The position numbers and the translations under genes were made by a program. Shown here piece after piece: positions 1 to 12,132 of a DNA stretch of 64,000 nt (the first letter of the stretch is position 1; every line of letters starts with the position of its first letter). Origin of the DNA: Harmothoe impar (Eukaryota; Annelida; Polychaeta; Phyllodocida; Polynoidae); the NCBI GenBank assembly GCA_947462335.1, contig OX381706.1:19692784-19756783 (forward strand), written 5' to 3'. Under the pieces are notes generated by a model. It was not told the DNA's origin and ran no database searches. It worked only from the letters and a program-made list of their open reading frames with translations.

Positions 1-753
1 GCCCCAGCAGGATATACAAACGTATTATATTTGAATTATATAAAGAGCAGGTATTGGGGGGGGGGGGGGGGGGGGGGGGGGCAGAGAGAAGGGGAATTGA
101 TTGGATTTCAGGTTGATTTTCAGTAAACCCAACTGTGACAACTCTTGGAGTATTAAAATGATCACATTAGAGAGTATAAAACACCTATTGGGACTGGAAA
201 ATGAGTGGCCGCAAGGGGGAGTGACCAGATTAAAGGGGTGGCCGTATTAGAGGGAGTTAATTACATCAAAATAATGGGGAAAATGGTAGGGACTTTGGAA
301 TGATGGCCATAATGATGAGGTGTCTGCATTAGAGGTGTGACCCCTAGGAGGGAGTTGACTGTATCTGTAAACTATGTAGAAAGTGATGCCCCTTACTAGC
401 AGATCAAAACAATATATAATACAGTACAAAGATTATGCTTATACTGTGCACGCTTTCTCCCTTTATATAATTAGGGACTATCCCGGACAGATTTAGTACA
501 TTTGTTGAAGCATTCTTCTGTGATGGAACAGCAGGGACATATTCATTGCATTGCAGGAGATCCCAGTTTGGGTGTAAGTACAATTGTTGTTGTCAGTCCT
601 GTCTGTCACTACACTCACTATCCAGACTATGCATTTTCTCTATAGAGCATGGCCCATGAAATGCACTGAGAATACATCTTCTCCCTCTGACATGCTGCTC
701 AAAGCTAGGTGAAGAAACCCACCTGTGGGGAGCAAGTCGGTCAGTTCTAGTAT

Positions 754-845
754 GCTACTCTGCCAAATTGGCAGAGTAGCTCTTAGCCAATCAGAGGTGA
801 TGTTCTATTGACCACTCAGTGACGTGATGTCTGATTGGCTAAGGG
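754..845. promoter_or_regulatory. Palindrome plus inverted CCAAT pair
   Basis: 754-780 is a perfect palindrome with 13-bp arms around one base (GCTACTCTGCCAA). It is followed by TTAGCCAATCAGA (783-795) and its inverse TCTGATTGGCTAA (830-842), flanking GTGACGTGATG, which resembles a CRE. It may be promoter-like, or just another small foldback element. No gene start follows that I can support. Confidence 0.4.
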
Positions 846-1074
846 CTGACATAACGTCCACACAGCAAGAGTGATGTTTTTGAAATATCTTTAATTCAGC
901 TTAAATATTGTCATATTACTTCTAACTTAAATTACCATCTACCTTTCGGAATGGTACCAACATATGGAAAAACGCTTAAGACAGACATTCTGGAATTTCG
1001 GGGTCACTACAACAAATAGTTTCTTCAGCAATTGATAACATTTTTTGACAACATTGCAGTACTACACACCTGCT

Positions 1075-1102
1075 CTCGAACTGTCCGCAAAGACAGTTCG
1101 AG
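1075..1102. repeat. Short perfect hairpin
   Basis: CTCGAACTGTC and GACAGTTCGAG pair perfectly over 11 bp around a 6-nt loop. Confidence 0.7.
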
Positions 1103-2185
1103 CCTCTACGATCTACTCAAAGCTGGCCTCAGCTTTTAGCAAAGGCAACATCCCCTGTAGAGATGATTCTGAACGCAAGAACAGTCAGGCACTTATGATA
1201 GGTGTAGAGATCTTTGCCTGTTATGACAGTTCTTGTTTCCAGCCACAACTCAATATTTACAAACTTTGCAAATATTGGGACATAATGATTCTTCCTCTCA
1301 TATTGTTTTCTATAAAGAACTTCACAGCAGCATGCTCCAACCTTTAACAATAGTAATTTTCCCAATAACTACTCCAAGGCAATATATGGCTGTATCATCC
1401 TCCTGTATTTGTTGTGGTAGTTCCCTTCCCTGGTATCATCATTAGGAGGGAAAGACATGTTTTTGGGAGGTTGTAAATCTACATGGAGGCAGTAGAGGTG
1501 AGTAGAAGATGTTTCTGCAAGGTTATGCACATATCTGAAGGCAACAGAAGATGTATCTGGGAGGTTATTTGGGTTATCAATCTGTAGACCATCAAGACCT
1601 AATGAGAATGACAGTACAGTGTACAGTTACAGAAAAAGGGTTATGTTATGTGATGTTAGCTTTCCCTGACAGTCAGTGGCTGTTGCCACCCCTCCACGTT
1701 GCTCCCCTCCTCCTCCCTGATATAAGGAGAGGTCTGGAGTTCTCTGGTAAGAGGGTACAGGGGACCTCCACAGGACACATGTACGCCTGTAGAGGAACTC
1801 AGTTATCAGGTATTTATGATCCTAACTGAGAAGTTAGTATCATATGTACAGTTATGGATATATCAACAAGGATGAACATATAACAATGCTGTGTATTCAC
1901 CATAGCACTAATCATATCATGTCCGTGGGAGGCCATGTTGGGAGATTTTAGATGTAGAGCAAGCAGGCAATACAGTGAGTCGATATCTCGTACTCACCCT
2001 ACAGAAGGGGAGGCAGAAGGGGCAGTTCAGAGGATAGAACATGACACTGGGAGGTTATTCACCAAAGGCAAGCACTGGAGGTGGTGAGAAAGAGTATATG
2101 AATTTGTCTCTTGGAGGTTTTACAAGATGAAAGAGACAGTATGAGTAAGTAATATGAGGGGACTTGGCTTTGAGGGTAATTATTT

Positions 2186-2432
2186 AGCCCTTTAAGGACG
2201 ACATAATGCCTTAATGCATCATGCCCTTGGTAATTGTGATGTATGAATGCAGCCCTGGTAAGTAACTCACCAGTGCTGCATCCAAGCATCAACCTGACCC
2301 TACAGAGTTCTGACACCCCCGAAGGGTCGGCATGATGCACCAATGCAGAATCAGTAAGTTACTCGCCAGGGCTGCATTGGTGCATCATGACAACAAATGT
2401 CATCTTTTAGTGACATCCACCCTTAAAGGGTG
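2186..2432. mobile_element. Family P copy, subfamily B ends
   Basis: Full length. The right-hand end differs from the reference: it carries a CATCTTTTAGTGACAT stretch before the terminal CCCTTAAAGGG. Copies near 35143, 35664 and 61829 share this variant. Confidence 0.8.
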
Positions 2433-5400
2433 AGAGAAGAAGGTAGAACTGCAGGAGAGGTCTCTAAAGGTGAACAATATGAACAATTGGATGGATCATG
2501 AGAAGGGCAGTGAGAGGTACTCTGGCTTGGTACTCCAGTTTTCTGATATGTTCACTATCTGTCATGATACTGGTCTTCAGCCAGGGACATATTGGGGTGG
2601 GAATAACATGGATGCGACAGGCACCAATCTAGACCTGATTATTGTCCAATAAACATGAGGTTTCTTGAGAAAGAGAATGTCTGCTGCTAGGCAATTTCTG
2701 CAAAATTTAAGTATTATGACTAGAAGATCCTGAAACAACTTGTTAGATATGAATTAAATGTCTTTGCTTCATCTGTTACACTACCATGCATATTTAGCAT
2801 GGTTGCTATACAAAATAGATATGGTTGCTATGCAAGAGTAGCAAACTGAGGATATTGCTAGGCAACCATTGGGCACACAGAAAAACTAGTGTTATTAAAG
2901 CATTCCTTGGACCCAATTTATGGGGGATTGGTATCATTAGATTTTCGATACCTCTATTTCCTGTGAAGCTACAGCCCATTAACTATATTTGCTAGGGTAT
3001 TCATATTTGTTTACATAGAAATGGCACCGACTGAAATGTACATTAGAACAGTTGTACTGTACTATTCAGAACCTTTCAAAGCATGGATTCCAGTAGTGAA
3101 ACTAAAATGATCATGGAATTCCTCTGGGATTATAATTGACCAATAATCTAATCTCCGATCAGGTCAATTGCTATGAAAAACAGCCATTGCTAGGCAACCA
3201 ATTGTCCTAGCAATGAGATAATAGCACCAATGGATTCCTTGGGTCTGATTTAGGGGGGGTAGGTGTCATTGAAATATTCCTACAGTCAATATTTATGTCA
3301 GGAGAAGTTGATTCATCAACTTTTTGAGGCCCCAGAAAAAGAGCTTAGATTAGAAGACGTAGTCGTAAAAAAGCGTTAATTCTGCAAAAACGGCACACGA
3401 ATTTGATAACACAAGTTCACTTTTCTGTATCCAGAGACATTCCCAAACACAAAAAAAAAGTTTTTAGCCATCAGTATTTCCGTGCATTAAGTCACTCCTG
3501 AGGGCCCCCCTCGCTGCTCCCCTATAGTAATGGGTATAGTGCTAATGGTCGTATCAGAGCAAATAGCACAGTATGTAGACCACGAATGGCATCCAGGTGA
3601 TTAAACGGATATCAGGGTGGAGGACGGAACCAGATCTGCCCAGTCCCACTTAATACCATGGCTGATTAGATTACCTGCCAGGACAGGACACTGACAGGTG
3701 AAATCTCCATGTTAGATAACACTGCTGGGTGTGTACACCAATACTAGTTGTTATTTTAGGGTATGACTGTGGGTGTGGCAGGAAGATCCATGGCCCCTTA
3801 CACAAGTAATTTAAAAAGGAAACTAATTAGTAAGGGGGGTTTAGGCATTGCTGACATGAAATGAATTACTATCAGAAACTGCCTGGAAGGAACACATGAG
3901 AATCTTTCTTAAAATAACAATTATTTAACCGATCATTACATACAACAAGCTCCTCAAAGATCCTCCTCACTGCTCTCATAATCTGTGTATGAATAGGAAA
4001 ATTAGTAGTTGTTGTCTATTAATGATGGGAAAGGTTAATCATATTATGGGGGAGGAGATTCAGTCAATTCATCTTTTTTTCTCATTTAGCTAGTTCTGTC
4101 CTCATGTGTTCAGATATTGGATTCGGTTCATGATACATGTTTTGTTATGATTCTAACATAAATTATGTATCAAACCTTGGACATACTACCTGTTATGTCA
4201 TAACCAGTGTGTTCTATGTCATCAAATTCCAATTTTTAGAAAGATTACTCATGGATGTATTCTGTTAATGTACATCTAGTCATACACATATAAATCTACA
4301 GCCACCAATTGGGGCCTAATTATGTGCAAAGGTTTGTGGCTGAATTGCTATAACAGTACCAAAGAATAAATTGGGACCAATTTGTCTGATTCAATCAAGG
4401 TGTACTCACAGACGGAGCAATAGGAAAAAAAAGATTTTCCTTGAATACCCCCCCCCCCCACCCCTCTACTGTTACAACCTACTCAATCGTCTCATTCTCT
4501 GCCTCCCACACCCCTTCTTCATGGTGTCTCAATGGGCCAACACCTTTCCGCCCCATCTGTCCCGTCTTTATGCTCTCCTAACCAGGGATCATGACCGAGT
4601 CAGCACCCCCACTCACTTCCCTAATTGAATCAGATTGATCTGCTCATGCATATTTAACACAGCCCACGCTAAGGTACTGCCAGGGTGGGCAGCCTCCGGT
4701 GGCCTCTCCTAGAGGAGGGTACTATGGGGCAATGTGGCTTATTAGTATAGGATGTGAACTGCCTCATGTCTAGCCACTTAAATTCTGAAACTAGTAACAT
4801 TATTGTTTTGCCTTAGGTTGTGTCTAAATGGGATATTCCTACAAAGGATATATTACACTATGTTCGTGGTTAGGTCTAAAGTAAATACCTGGGAGACCTA
4901 CAACCAATAGATCGTAAATTGAGATGATTTTTCAATGAGTATTGCCTTGATCATTATATGGACGCAGATCTATGTGTCATCCAATTCTGGCCTTGGGGCC
5001 ATATAATCTTTTTTAAGAGACAATTTTAAGAGACAATTTAACCTTTATTAGCCATTTTGAGTATCACAGTTACATTTTGTTCTTCGGTTTGTCCATGTAT
5101 AATGAAATTCTGTATTTACATTTTTTCATTTTATAAATATGGATTTCAAAACCGGGTGTCCTATCAATATGTTGCATATAATAATATCACAGTAGATGCT
5201 ATCATTACGCTACACTGTGTCTCAAGATTTATATTAAAATTGAAGTACCGGTAGTAGTATTATATCGAGTATATTAAAAGTACCGTATGGATAACCATTA
5301 AAACAATAAATACTGGGCTAAAAAAGTGAGGATGACCTTCAGCGTGGCTGATGTTATAGATCACCCTTATAATGTTTCCCAGTCTTCTAGTTTTGTATCA

Positions 5401-5567
5401 TGGTATACATATATTTATTGCACATAAAAGAGGGTGTAAAAACAACATTATTATATGAGTATACATATCTATTGTCTAAAATCAGACACTACTGTGATTA
5501 GAAATTTTCTATGAAGAAAATAATTTAAACTTAGATAATTCAGAGGCTAGGGTTCACGTCAGAATGA
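2433..5567. other. No gene seen; TTGCTAGGCAACC repeats
   Basis: Two diverged copies of a segment (2800-2945 and 3165-3285) share TTGCTAGGCAACCA, CATTCCTTGG/GATTCCTTGG and GGTNTCATT. The core resembles an RFX X-box. The rest, to 5567, is AT-rich with a poly-C tract at 4449. Confidence 0.5.
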
Positions 5568-6623
5568 CTAAGCGAAAATATTTTCAGTGTTTTTTGGAAT
5601 CTTTTTTTCCAACATTTCTTTTGCCAATTTTTTAAAATTAGAGATCGAATCAGCATTTCTCATGTCTGTTTTTAGAGCATTCCATTCTTGAGATACATAT
5701 ACTTCAAGTGACCTTTGGTAAGATGCAGTATAAACTCTGTTGTATTTTAAAACCGGGGCATTAAAAGCTCTAGTGTTATATCTGCTTACAGCACAGTTTT
5801 TCTTATTTAAAGCTAGTTTAAAACCTTGAATCCAGGCATGATAAGTTCTTCTATCTTTTAGTTTTGGCAGGTTTGCCTCCTGATGTACATAGTCAGTCGA
5901 TGATAACATGGGCAGTTTCAAACAATATTTTAAACATCTATTTTGTATTCTTTGCAAATCGGTAAATAAATCAGCATTAGCACCGTTGTATAAAATATCA
6001 GAATAGTCTATCACAGGTAGCGCATACGTTTTGTAAATTCTCAGCATTATATCTGTGGGTACAAACATTTTTAGATTTCCCAATAAAAATGAGCGATAGC
6101 CCAAAGATTTCTTGAGATCTTTCACATAAGCATTATACGTTAGTTCATAATCCAAAATGATACCTAGATATTTATATGACGGTACAAAGTGTAGGTATTT
6201 GTCATTAACCTTAATATTTATTTCATTCAGACGTAAACTCTTGTAACGTATTGATGATGTAAAGTATACAAGTTTTGTTTTTCCCTCATTCATCGACAAT
6301 TTATTTTTTGATGACCAATTTGCGTACATAAATAGACCATTTTCAAGGTACGGTTTTATCTGCGTTGGGTTAGTTCCATGTGAATATAAAACTGTATCAT
6401 CAGCGTATAATAAAATTTTCACATTTTCCATATTTTGCACAACATCATTCACATATATTAAAAACAGTAAAGGGCCCAATATACTCCCCTGTGGAACACA
6501 GCTTTCAGAATATCGTGTAGCCTCAGGGGTATGCTTTTCTAACAATTCAAACCTTTGCCAAGTGCATATAGAACCTATCCAGCTAACGAAAAACACTTTA
6601 TTTAAGTCAAAATAACGTTTTTA
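5568..6623 (-). mobile_element. 5'-truncated non-LTR retrotransposon (LINE), reverse transcriptase C-terminal half
   Basis: An open frame of about 345 codons encodes the second half of a LINE reverse transcriptase. It has an SWIGS-type lead-in, then VPQGSILGPLLFLIYVNDV (palm motif), YADDT (catalytic Asp pair), YKYLGIILD, and a thumb/C-terminal region with RIYKTYALPVIDYSDILY and LQRIQNRCLKYCLKLP. This arrangement fits the Jockey/CR1/L2-like group. The endonuclease and RT fingers are missing upstream, where an in-frame stop lies just 5' of the segment. No stop or frameshift interrupts the remaining frame, so the insertion is fairly young. I see no poly-A or short-repeat tail that would fix its 3' end. 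Confidence 0.88.
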
Positions 6624-7094
6624 AAGTTATATAACGTTTTGCCACAATAAGAAGCTATAGAGAAATGTTATATCACGTTGCATGACGTTTTTTGTTCACG
6701 TGTAAATATATTGGCCTAATCAAAACAGTTTGAATATGGCAGAGAAAAAAGTGTAGAGGTCCATAAAGTAGGTTACACATAAGGTAGCAGCATGGATAGC
6801 GTTCAAAGGACTATAAATCATTATCTAGGCAGACCATGTCAGGTAGCCTGCCATACTGTGTTTGCTAGATGACAACTGATAGAAATAAACCATATCACAT
6901 ACATGATTATTATGATGAATGAGAACATTTATGGTGTGTAATTTACACACACTATAGGAACAAAGCAGGGGGGGGGAAGAAGAGAGAGGTGCATATGGCC
7001 CTAGGTGCCAATAACTGTTAACCTTCTGATCTTTCCATCATTGTGGTTATAGCAGCAGTGGTCTACAGTGGAGAAATAGATAATAGACCATTAC

Positions 7095-7188
7095 CATGAT
7101 GCTTGGATGCAGCACGGACTGCATTCATGCATCATGCCTACAATGGGCATGATGCATTAAAGCATTATACGGCCCTTAAAAGGCTAAG
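7095..7188. mobile_element. Family P, right-half fragment
   Basis: Only the second palindrome remnant and the GCATTAAAGCATTATACGGC-type right terminus remain. Confidence 0.7.
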
Positions 7189-7763
7189 CTGATAACACTC
7201 CCAGCTCTGCCACTGCCACTCACACAAACCTGCAATAACCGTAATCGGTATCAGCACATTTGGATCCGATCCAGTAAATGCCAATTGCTGACCAATGCTG
7301 ATAATCACGTTAACATGCCATGGTTTGCCTTTATCCCCCCACCCCCCCCCCCCCCATCCCCTACTCCCACTCACCTCACCCCTCCTACCCACCCTTAACC
7401 CTCCTCCCTAGCAGTCCTTGTACATGTCCCGAAGTGGTAACCATTCACAAACACGGGGTCCCAAGTCCCTGAAGGCCAATACCACCACTTTTTCTTACAC
7501 AAGTTAAGTTGAGGTATACTTTTACAGATTGGGAACTTTCTCCAGCCCGTTCCTGGACATTGACTCATTCAATGTCTTCTCCCTTTTTTGTAGTTTCAAA
7601 AAGATAAGTGGCAGTGAGAGGGGATTTAAAACTGGGAGAAGGAAGTGTTGATAGGGAGGGATAAAATATTTGATTAGAATAAATGGTCTGTGCGTTTGGT
7701 AGTGGCCAGGGGATTGTAGGAAGCTCTCTGGGGGAGAAGGAGGAGGAAGAGGAGGAGGAGGAG

Positions 7764-8148
7764 CCCAGATAGCATTGGTACCTTGGGCCTATATGTGTTT
7801 TACTTGGGCCAGCTGGGCTTGCCCATATCTGGGTTATGGTCCTCTCCTCCAGGGCTATAAGTGGGCGCTCAGATGGGCCAGCCCAGGAAAACCTTTCCAT
7901 CCATAAATACATTGTAAATATTTCAAAACATGCTGATTTTCCTCCAGAATTAACCATTTATTGTACATTCTTAGAGTTTGTGCTAAAGTGGATTGAATCT
8001 GGGCTTGAGCTGGGCACTTTGAATCAGTGCTGACCCATATGGGCTCCAACTTATAGCCCTGGACGAGAAGGACCATAAACCAGATATGGGCAAATCAGCT
8101 TGCCCAAGTAAAACCACATATGGACCCCAATAAGCAATGTTGGCTGGG
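7764..8148. mobile_element. Foldback element with ~130-bp inverted arms
   Basis: The left arm (from CCCAGATAGCATTGGTACC) and the right arm (ending CAATGTTGGCTGGG) are diverged inverted copies. Both carry TTTTACTTGGGC, GCCCATATCTGG and CCAGGGCTATAAGT. An AT-rich spacer of about 120 bp separates them. Motifs of the CCCATATGGG type recur. No coding capacity was seen. Confidence 0.8.
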
Positions 8149-8295
8149 AGGGTAGCAGAGGGTAGATGCTCTAAGTACCTGCGTGTCTGGAGGCTAGGGT
8201 CTGGGGGTGCAGGTGTGCAGGAGCGTGGGAACAGATTACAGCAGGAGTAGAGATAGTAGTGAAGGGGAGGGGCACGTCGTGTTCATGATAACGCT

Positions 8296-8532
8296 GGTTA
8301 ATCTCTTAATGGCCGCAGAGTGATTTGATTAATGCTTTGCCCTTAGTCTTCATGATCCATAAATGCAGCCCTGGCAAGTTCACTCCCCCGGGCCGCATAA
8401 AAAGCATCATGCCGGGCATCGTGGCGCTCGTTAAGGAGCGTATCAACACCATGATGCATGAATGCAGCTGACCCTACAGGAGTGTATCAACTCTGTAGGG
8501 TCGATATGATACTTGAATGCAGCGCTGGCTGA
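8296..8532. mobile_element. Family P copy, rearranged
   Basis: The left terminus and first palindrome are recognisable. The central GACCCTAC stem is displaced and appears after part of a palindrome arm, so the copy is internally rearranged and lacks a clean right end. Confidence 0.65.
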
Positions 8533-8715
8533 GTCTGTTGTTGAGGGTTAGGGGTGAGGACTGGATTATCTGAAGGTCACATTAGAGGACATCCATGAAG
8601 GGATTATAAGTTAGTTGCCGATGATACTTAATGGTTCTGTGGTGGTTGCATAATATCATACCAGTCAATACATCAATATAGAACCGACAGTCTAGGAGTA
8701 TCTGATCCAAACGTT

Positions 8716-8815
8716 TAAGGGCTGTATAGTGCTTTTGTGTGATATACTCTTTGTCTTCATGATGCAGCCCTAGCGAGTAAAGTGCTGCATCCATGCATCA
8801 TGCCAACCCTCGCGA
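8716..8815. mobile_element. Family P, left-half fragment
   Basis: Contains the GGCTGTATAGTGCTTT left end and a shortened palindrome ending in GCATGCCAACCCT-like text. It may be the missing part of the rearranged copy 200 bp upstream. Confidence 0.55.
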
Positions 8816-9845
8816 CTGGTTGGCTTATTCCCACTGAAAACGAACGTCCGAAATCTACCCTATAATGCATCAAAACACCCTGCACTCCTGGTGGGGTAGA
8901 CTACTCCTGCTTGCCGGCAAACCACATACATGTAGTCAACACGTAAACACCAGAATAGTTTATGTCAGGATCCTGAAATGATCCATTTATAATACGACAA
9001 ACGTAAGTAGACCTATAAAATGGGAGGGAAACAACAATAGTGGCTGCCAAAGTTCCTATAGTATCGACTCAATATGTTTATAAATGTGATCAATGAATGT
9101 GTGGGCGTGACTATTGCCATACATTGTCCCCGAAAATAGTTCCCCAACTTTCCCCCATTTCCATTCACATGGTAAACAAATCACATAATTACATTATATG
9201 GTTATGTTTTATAGCCACACAAGGGGTTTCCCGTGTCATTGCAAAGCAATCACATGAGGTATTGATAAGGCTAGATGTTGATACCCATTGTCATTCACTC
9301 TTTTGGACATTATCCCTGTAGGACATTACCCCCACCCTATGACGTTACTCCCAAGGATATAACCCCATCTACTTGGACAATAGATATGAAAGGGAAACTG
9401 AAGTTAACTGAAACGATTATAATAGTGAAGTATGGCTTCATGGTACATGTATATATACTATGAGCTACTATGCATTATGGCCTACAACGGGAGCTATATG
9501 TTTTCTGGAATAGAGGGATCCAGCCTAAGTTAGATTGGCTGCTTTCCAATTAAGATCGATATCAATATGTTGATGATAGTGTATTATACACATTAAATCC
9601 AGCTACAAAAGAATGTATGCAATTGAAACGCTGTCTATAGAATTTGTCCCCGGTCTAACAGGTATTTTTCTCATTAATAAATTCTAGTAATTACTTTGCC
9701 TTCATCCAACATCTGAAAAGAAGTAACCGTTTGACAACGCTGTAGCATTCCTTTACAATAACTGAGCAATGCTACCCCACCATGACAGAGAGCACTCGTC
9801 CCCCAACCCCCATTGCTACCCCTGCACCCCACAACCCTCTCTACC
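8816..9845. other. No gene seen
   Basis: About 1 kb of AT-rich sequence between repeat copies. No element ends, tRNA or convincing exon were found. Confidence 0.5.
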
Positions 9846-10107
9846 CCTTTGAGGGTTGTATAATGAGTCATTGTCCTAGGCGCCTTGTCATAATGCATGA
9901 ATGCAGCCTTGGCGAGTAACTCACCAGGGCTACCTGCATTCATGCATCATACCCACCCTATGGGGTGGGCACACTCCTATATGGTCCACATGATGCTTGA
10001 ATGTATATTATGGCGAGTTACTCACCACATATTCATTCATGTTATGATGTATACTGTAAAGGATATACTATGCAGCATTAAAGCACCATGCGGTCTTTAA
10101 AGAGCTA
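9846..10107. mobile_element. Family P copy
   Basis: Full length but diverged. Both palindromes are present: 9890-9950, and a decayed one around 9990-10050 where GCAGCC has become TATATT. The central stem CACCCTATGGGGTGGG is intact. Confidence 0.75.
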
Positions 10108-10239
10108 CAGGGGGCTGCCTGTGCCTTCTCAAGACGCATCCACATGACGACAACGGTGACAGGGTTATTAGAAAATGGGGAAAATGCGGCCTCGTCTTCT
10201 TAGTGCGTGTGACTGGTGGGGCGGGAAGTGTATGGTGGG

Positions 10240-10440
10240 CTCCTCCTGCACTGATAATCTGTAGGCCCCTGAACTTAGTCAGTACTCGCTAACAAATCAG
10301 TCAATAGTACCTAACCTAGTTAGTCATTGTCTGCCTTCCTATACGACCAACCTATGTTAGTTGATACTGTCAGGGTGGTCAGTACTGACCAACTCACCTT
10401 TGTCTTCTCCATTCCAATGGGTATATGCCTATTAGACTAA
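10240..10440 (-). repeat. Dispersed repeat, copy 1 (TTAGTCA-rich)
   Basis: On the minus strand this matches 26975-27150 in the plus orientation. Shared blocks include GACTAAGTTC, TATTGACT and CTAACATAGG/CTAACCATGA. There is no coding frame. Confidence 0.55.
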
Positions 10441-10582
10441 GTGTTTTGCCGCAGTCATTTTTGAATAGCAGTCGGTCATGCCAGACCAATGTTCTATGTG
10501 ACTAACCTTTCAGGATTTCCTGGTATTACATAGAAAAACCTCATATATGTATTTAGATTATTTTCCGAAAATAAAATTAAAC

Positions 10583-10583
10583 T

Positions 10584-10614
<31 letters not shown>
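10583..10614 (+). repeat. (CAA)n microsatellite
   Basis: About ten uninterrupted CAA units. Confidence 0.95.
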
Positions 10615-10843
10615 CCTGGGATGGCCACTATAGACTAAGGCACAGAGCATTTAGACTATCTGTGTGGGTGTGTGTAGGGGGGGGTCCTGAATATAGGTCC
10701 TGCTACATTAATCACATGGGGGTGCTGTATTAGGAGGCTGCTGAGTCGCCTCCTCCAGTGGCTGTGGCCGTCTTGGCAGCAGTAGCCTCGGGCTGCAGGA
10801 GGAGGCGGCACTGAGGGTATCCAGGGAGGGATGCGATCTGTCT

Positions 10844-11093
10844 AACCCTTTAAAGGCCGCATAGTGCTTTAAATGATACAGTATGGCCTTTGTTGTGATG
10901 ATGCATTCATGCACCCATGTACAGTTAACTCTCCAGCGCTGCATTTAAGCAGTATGCGGAACTTACAGCGTTGATGCACTCCTCTCTGAGGGGACGGCAT
11001 GATGCATGAATGTAGAATGTAGGGCTGCATTAGTGCATCTCATGACGACAAAGGACATAGCAGATTAAGGCGTTATGTGGCCCTTAAAGGGTT
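10844..11093. mobile_element. Family P copy
   Basis: Full length with intact outer ends (ACCCTTTAAAGGCCGCATAG / CCCTTAAAGGGT). Both internal palindromes are eroded. Left border TA; right border TG. Confidence 0.8.
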
Positions 11094-11825
11094 GCGATAG
11101 GCCACCTTCATCCTTGTCTGATGCATAATGGCCATAATGATGTTCTGGCTGGAGTCTTACTCTGGCTTATTCCTACAGAGAGGCTGAGACTATAATGTGT
11201 TCATCAGTCTAAATCCGCGTGCAGATTAATGTTAATTACTACTTGGGATTTAAACCTAAAACTGTATCCCCACATACCTAACTGTCTTGAACACAACATA
11301 GGATGTGATAATATATATTTTCTCCATGCCCAAAGGGATGTTTGCCTACCTGTTAATTTACTATATATAAGGCTTAGTCTCACCAAAGCAATCCAAGTTG
11401 AAAGTATATGTGTGCAATGAGTGCAATCTATGACCGGCAAGAAAAACAGAAATGGCCGGAAAGGTTAATGGATGTTATAACACTTTATATTACTCTTTCT
11501 TCCCCTTAAATACGCCGACCCATGTCGGTCCTAGATTGCATCCGGCCGCAGATTTTACCGGGTCATAGACGTTCACCTTGGATTGATTTGGTGAGACTAA
11601 TTGTGGTTAATAATGTCCACATCAATATGCATAATTAGTATTTGAACGCCAGCTGTTGACTAGTCATTGTCACATCAGAACATCGTCTCAGATATGATAA
11701 TCATGATATTCGATATTGTATCATAAACCAATCATGTACCTATCAATCAATTATGGATGACCATATGAGACAATACTGACTCTGGCACTCCTAATTACTA
11801 CTAAAAGTTTCGTTTACTTCTTAAA

Positions 11826-12050
11826 CCTCTAAGGATATCATATTCCATTTAAGCAACCCTTCTTGTCTTGATGTACCAATGCAACACCTGCAATTAACTC
11901 CTCAGCATTGTGTTTGAGCTGCTGGAAGCTGATCCAGAAGCTGTAGGGTTGGGTCTATTTATGGATGGGTTACCGGACAGTGCTGCATTCATTCATGATG
12001 AGAGACAGGGTCATAGCACATTAAAGTGTTATGCGGTCCTTAAAGGGTTG
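11826..12050. mobile_element. Family P copy, strongly decayed
   Basis: The right terminus is clear (GCACATTAAAGTGTTATGCG, then CCTTAAAGGGTTG). The left half is only faintly recognisable. Confidence 0.55.
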
Positions 12051-12132
12051 ATTACATTGGGTGTCGGGTCTAGGAGGCCTCGGCACTATCTTGATACTAT
12101 CTTTATACCAGAACAAAACAGCAGGGTCCAGG

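Larger units (their letters stand above)
1..2185. other. No gene seen
   Basis: Contains a G-run at 56-81 and the two structured sites near 754-845 and 1075. Otherwise unremarkable sequence; the open frames are short and have no recognisable domains. Confidence 0.55.
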
